Source of the DNA: Thalassolituus maritimus
GTDB taxonomy: Bacteria; Pseudomonadota; Gammaproteobacteria; Pseudomonadales; Oceanobacteraceae
Assembly (NCBI GenBank): GCA_913019975.1
Contig: CAJWBH010000003.1
Span: 1 to 64,000 of the forward strand
DNA: 64,000 bases
Direction of reading: 5' to 3'
The notes below the pieces were generated by a model. It worked only from the letters and a program-made list of their open reading frames with translations, was not told the origin of the DNA and did no database searches. A program made the translations under genes and the position numbers. Below, one piece after another: positions 62,937-64,000 of the stretch (the stretch's first letter is position 1; every line of letters begins with the position of its first letter).

Positions 62937-63280
62937 TAAACCTCGACGTCCTGCCTGATCCGTTCGAGCTCATCATCAAATACAGTGTTCATTTGTTTGA
63001 CGTAAACGCCAGTCACCAGGAACTGAAACAGGATAAGCATGATGGCTGCAGGAATGAGCCAAGGAGTCGGATTCTGTGCACTGACCGGCTGCAACAGTAC
63101 CTGAGGGAAAGAGACAAAGACAAAAAGAAAACTCAGGTAACAGGTAAGCAACACGACGGCGACACTTGCACGATACTGCCGGATACGGACCCGCAATCGC
63201 TGATACTCTGGATGTATCAGAAGCTTCGCACGATACTCTTTGGCGTTCGAGTTTTGACTGAAGTTGAGATGCGAGGGCAT
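62936..63280 (-). CDS. DUF485 small membrane subunit
   Basis: A 114-residue inner-membrane protein with two helices (around 38-60 and 72-95) and the DUF485 pattern. DUF485 genes are regularly found upstream of actP in gammaproteobacteria, as here. It is the first gene of the operon. Its start has only a weak ribosome binding site. Confidence 0.88.
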   Translation of the reverse strand: MPSHLNFSQNSNAKEYRAKLLIHPEYQRLRVRIRQYRASVAVVLLTCYLSFLFVFVSFPQVLLQPVSAQNPTPWLIPAAIMLILFQFLVTGVYVKQMNTVFDDELERIRQDVEV

Positions 63281-63453
63281 TGGCCGGTCCCGGGCAAATA
63301 CTGGACTATCAGTTTACCGCCTGAGCTGGCTTTTCTCTGCCCTACCATAGTAGAAGTGAAAAGCTCTATCATATCGCTGCGTTCTGGCCCAATAATTGAA
63401 GATGCATCTGATGAAAATAGTGTTAGGCTGAAAGAAAATAACCGGAAAAATGT

Positions 63454-64000
63454 ATGATTCCTGACTGGCATCTACTGCTTCTTTCACTAGCTTATATCGC
63501 CATTCTCTTCGCAGTTGCCTGGTACGGCGACAAGCGTGCGATTTCAGGTAACCCCGTCCATAACCGCCCACTGGTGTACAGCCTTTCACTCGCAGTCTAC
63601 TGCACGTCCTGGACGTTTTACGGTGCGGTCGGTCAGGCCGCCAGCAGTGGCTGGCTGTTTATGGCGATATATGTCGGCCCGATTATATTTCTGTTGCTGT
63701 TATGGCCACTCCTCGAACGCATTATCCGTATCACCAAAGAGAAGCGCCTGACGTCTATCGCCGATTTTATTGCCACCCGATATGGTAAAGACCATTCACT
63801 GGCCATTCTGGTCACAGTGGTTGCAGTTGTTGGGGTGATTCCGTATATCGCGCTGCAATTAAAAGCCATTTCGACGACCTACGAGTTACTGACCCAGCCG
63901 CTAGGGTTCAGCCACCCTATTCCCGAGCTTATATTTCAGGACACAGCCTTCTATATCACGCTCCTGATGGCGCTTTTCGTTGTCATGTTTGGCACCCGGG
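63454..64000 (+). CDS. SSS-domain sensor histidine kinase, N-terminal part (truncated by window edge)
   Basis: The first 182 residues of a protein that runs off the window. They contain at least four membrane helices with the SSS/PutP-like pattern TSWTFYGAVGQAASSGWLFM and TSIADFIATRYGKDHS. This start is typical of the transporter-like sensor domain of CrbS/MxtR/CbrA hybrid kinases rather than of a simple symporter. In Vibrio and Pseudomonas such kinases govern acetate or carbon use, which suits its divergent position beside the DUF485/ActP operon. The kinase domain itself lies outside the window, so the class is inferred. The ATG follows CCGGA. Confidence 0.78.
   Translation, partial: MIPDWHLLLLSLAYIAILFAVAWYGDKRAISGNPVHNRPLVYSLSLAVYCTSWTFYGAVGQAASSGWLFMAIYVGPIIFLLLLWPLLERIIRITKEKRLTSIADFIATRYGKDHSLAILVTVVAVVGVIPYIALQLKAISTTYELLTQPLGFSHPIPELIFQDTAFYITLLMALFVVMFGTR

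Noticed and set aside
63325..63340. A CTGGC...TGC sequence resembling a sigma-54 promoter before the sensor kinase gene
   Set aside because: The GG and GC are nine bases apart instead of ten, and the rest of the consensus is missing.

Overview
The window is a chromosomal segment of a marine gammaproteobacterium. Gene content and order point to the Oceanospirillales (Thalassolituus/Oceanobacter-like). That placement is inferred from protein families and from Pseudomonas-like synteny (fadBA, uup, topA; nadK to pepN), not from a marker gene. No insertion sequence, prophage, integron or CRISPR array was seen. Coding density is high, many neighbouring genes overlap by 1-11 nt, and most genes are housekeeping.

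Layout. 0.3-3.7 kb: fadBA beta-oxidation operon with a PsrA-type palindrome upstream. 4-7.2 kb: unknown periplasmic protein, unknown membrane-anchored protein, and uup (ABC-F). 7.4-11.7 kb: RND efflux pair. 11.8-12.7 kb: three tandem tRNA-Val(TAC)/tRNA-Asp(GTC) pairs with a 76-bp repeat in the two inter-pair spacers. 12.8-13.2 kb: a sigma-54-type promoter, a 26-codon acidic peptide gene and a terminator. 13.1-20.4 kb: AraC regulator, six-helix membrane protein, MMPL/RND exporter, YCF48-like protein and DUF1329 protein. 20.4-26.8 kb: overlapping nadK/phosphatase/rhomboid/yeaC/DUF2797/pepN operon, with DUF1853 divergent. 27.7-37.9 kb: PLP enzyme, topA, comEA-like gene, lipoprotein, glutaredoxin-like protein, DUF5610 protein with a possible sigma-28 promoter, AraC regulator and MaoC hydratase. 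38.1-43.4 kb: outer-membrane barrel, third AraC_N regulator, NUDIX, then rhombosortase next to an M6 protease carrying a GlyGly-CTERM tail. 43.5-50.6 kb: redox-like protein, lepB with a coupled 38-aa CxxC membrane peptide, hydrolase, dGTPase, RND exporter and marC. 50.7-52.9 kb: DUF4212/SSS symporter pair. 52.9-59 kb: esterase lipoprotein, tpx, and a four-gene operon (cupredoxin-like protein, EAL phosphodiesterase with degenerate GGDEF, DUF3034 barrel, periplasmic truncated globin). 59-64 kb: DUF485/ActP/DUF294/exonuclease operon, divergent from the start of an SSS-domain sensor kinase.

How it fits together. Fatty acids are degraded by FadBA. Acetate or other short acids are probably imported by two different SSS systems, one beside a CrbS/MxtR-type sensor kinase. 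Three RND-superfamily exporters and several outer-membrane proteins suit a marine lipid or hydrocarbon user.

The parts least explained by known annotation are: the sigma-54 acidic-peptide locus; the cupredoxin/EAL/DUF3034/globin operon, which reads like an envelope redox or gas sensor feeding c-di-GMP turnover; the lepB-coupled micropeptide; and the repeat-bearing tRNA array.
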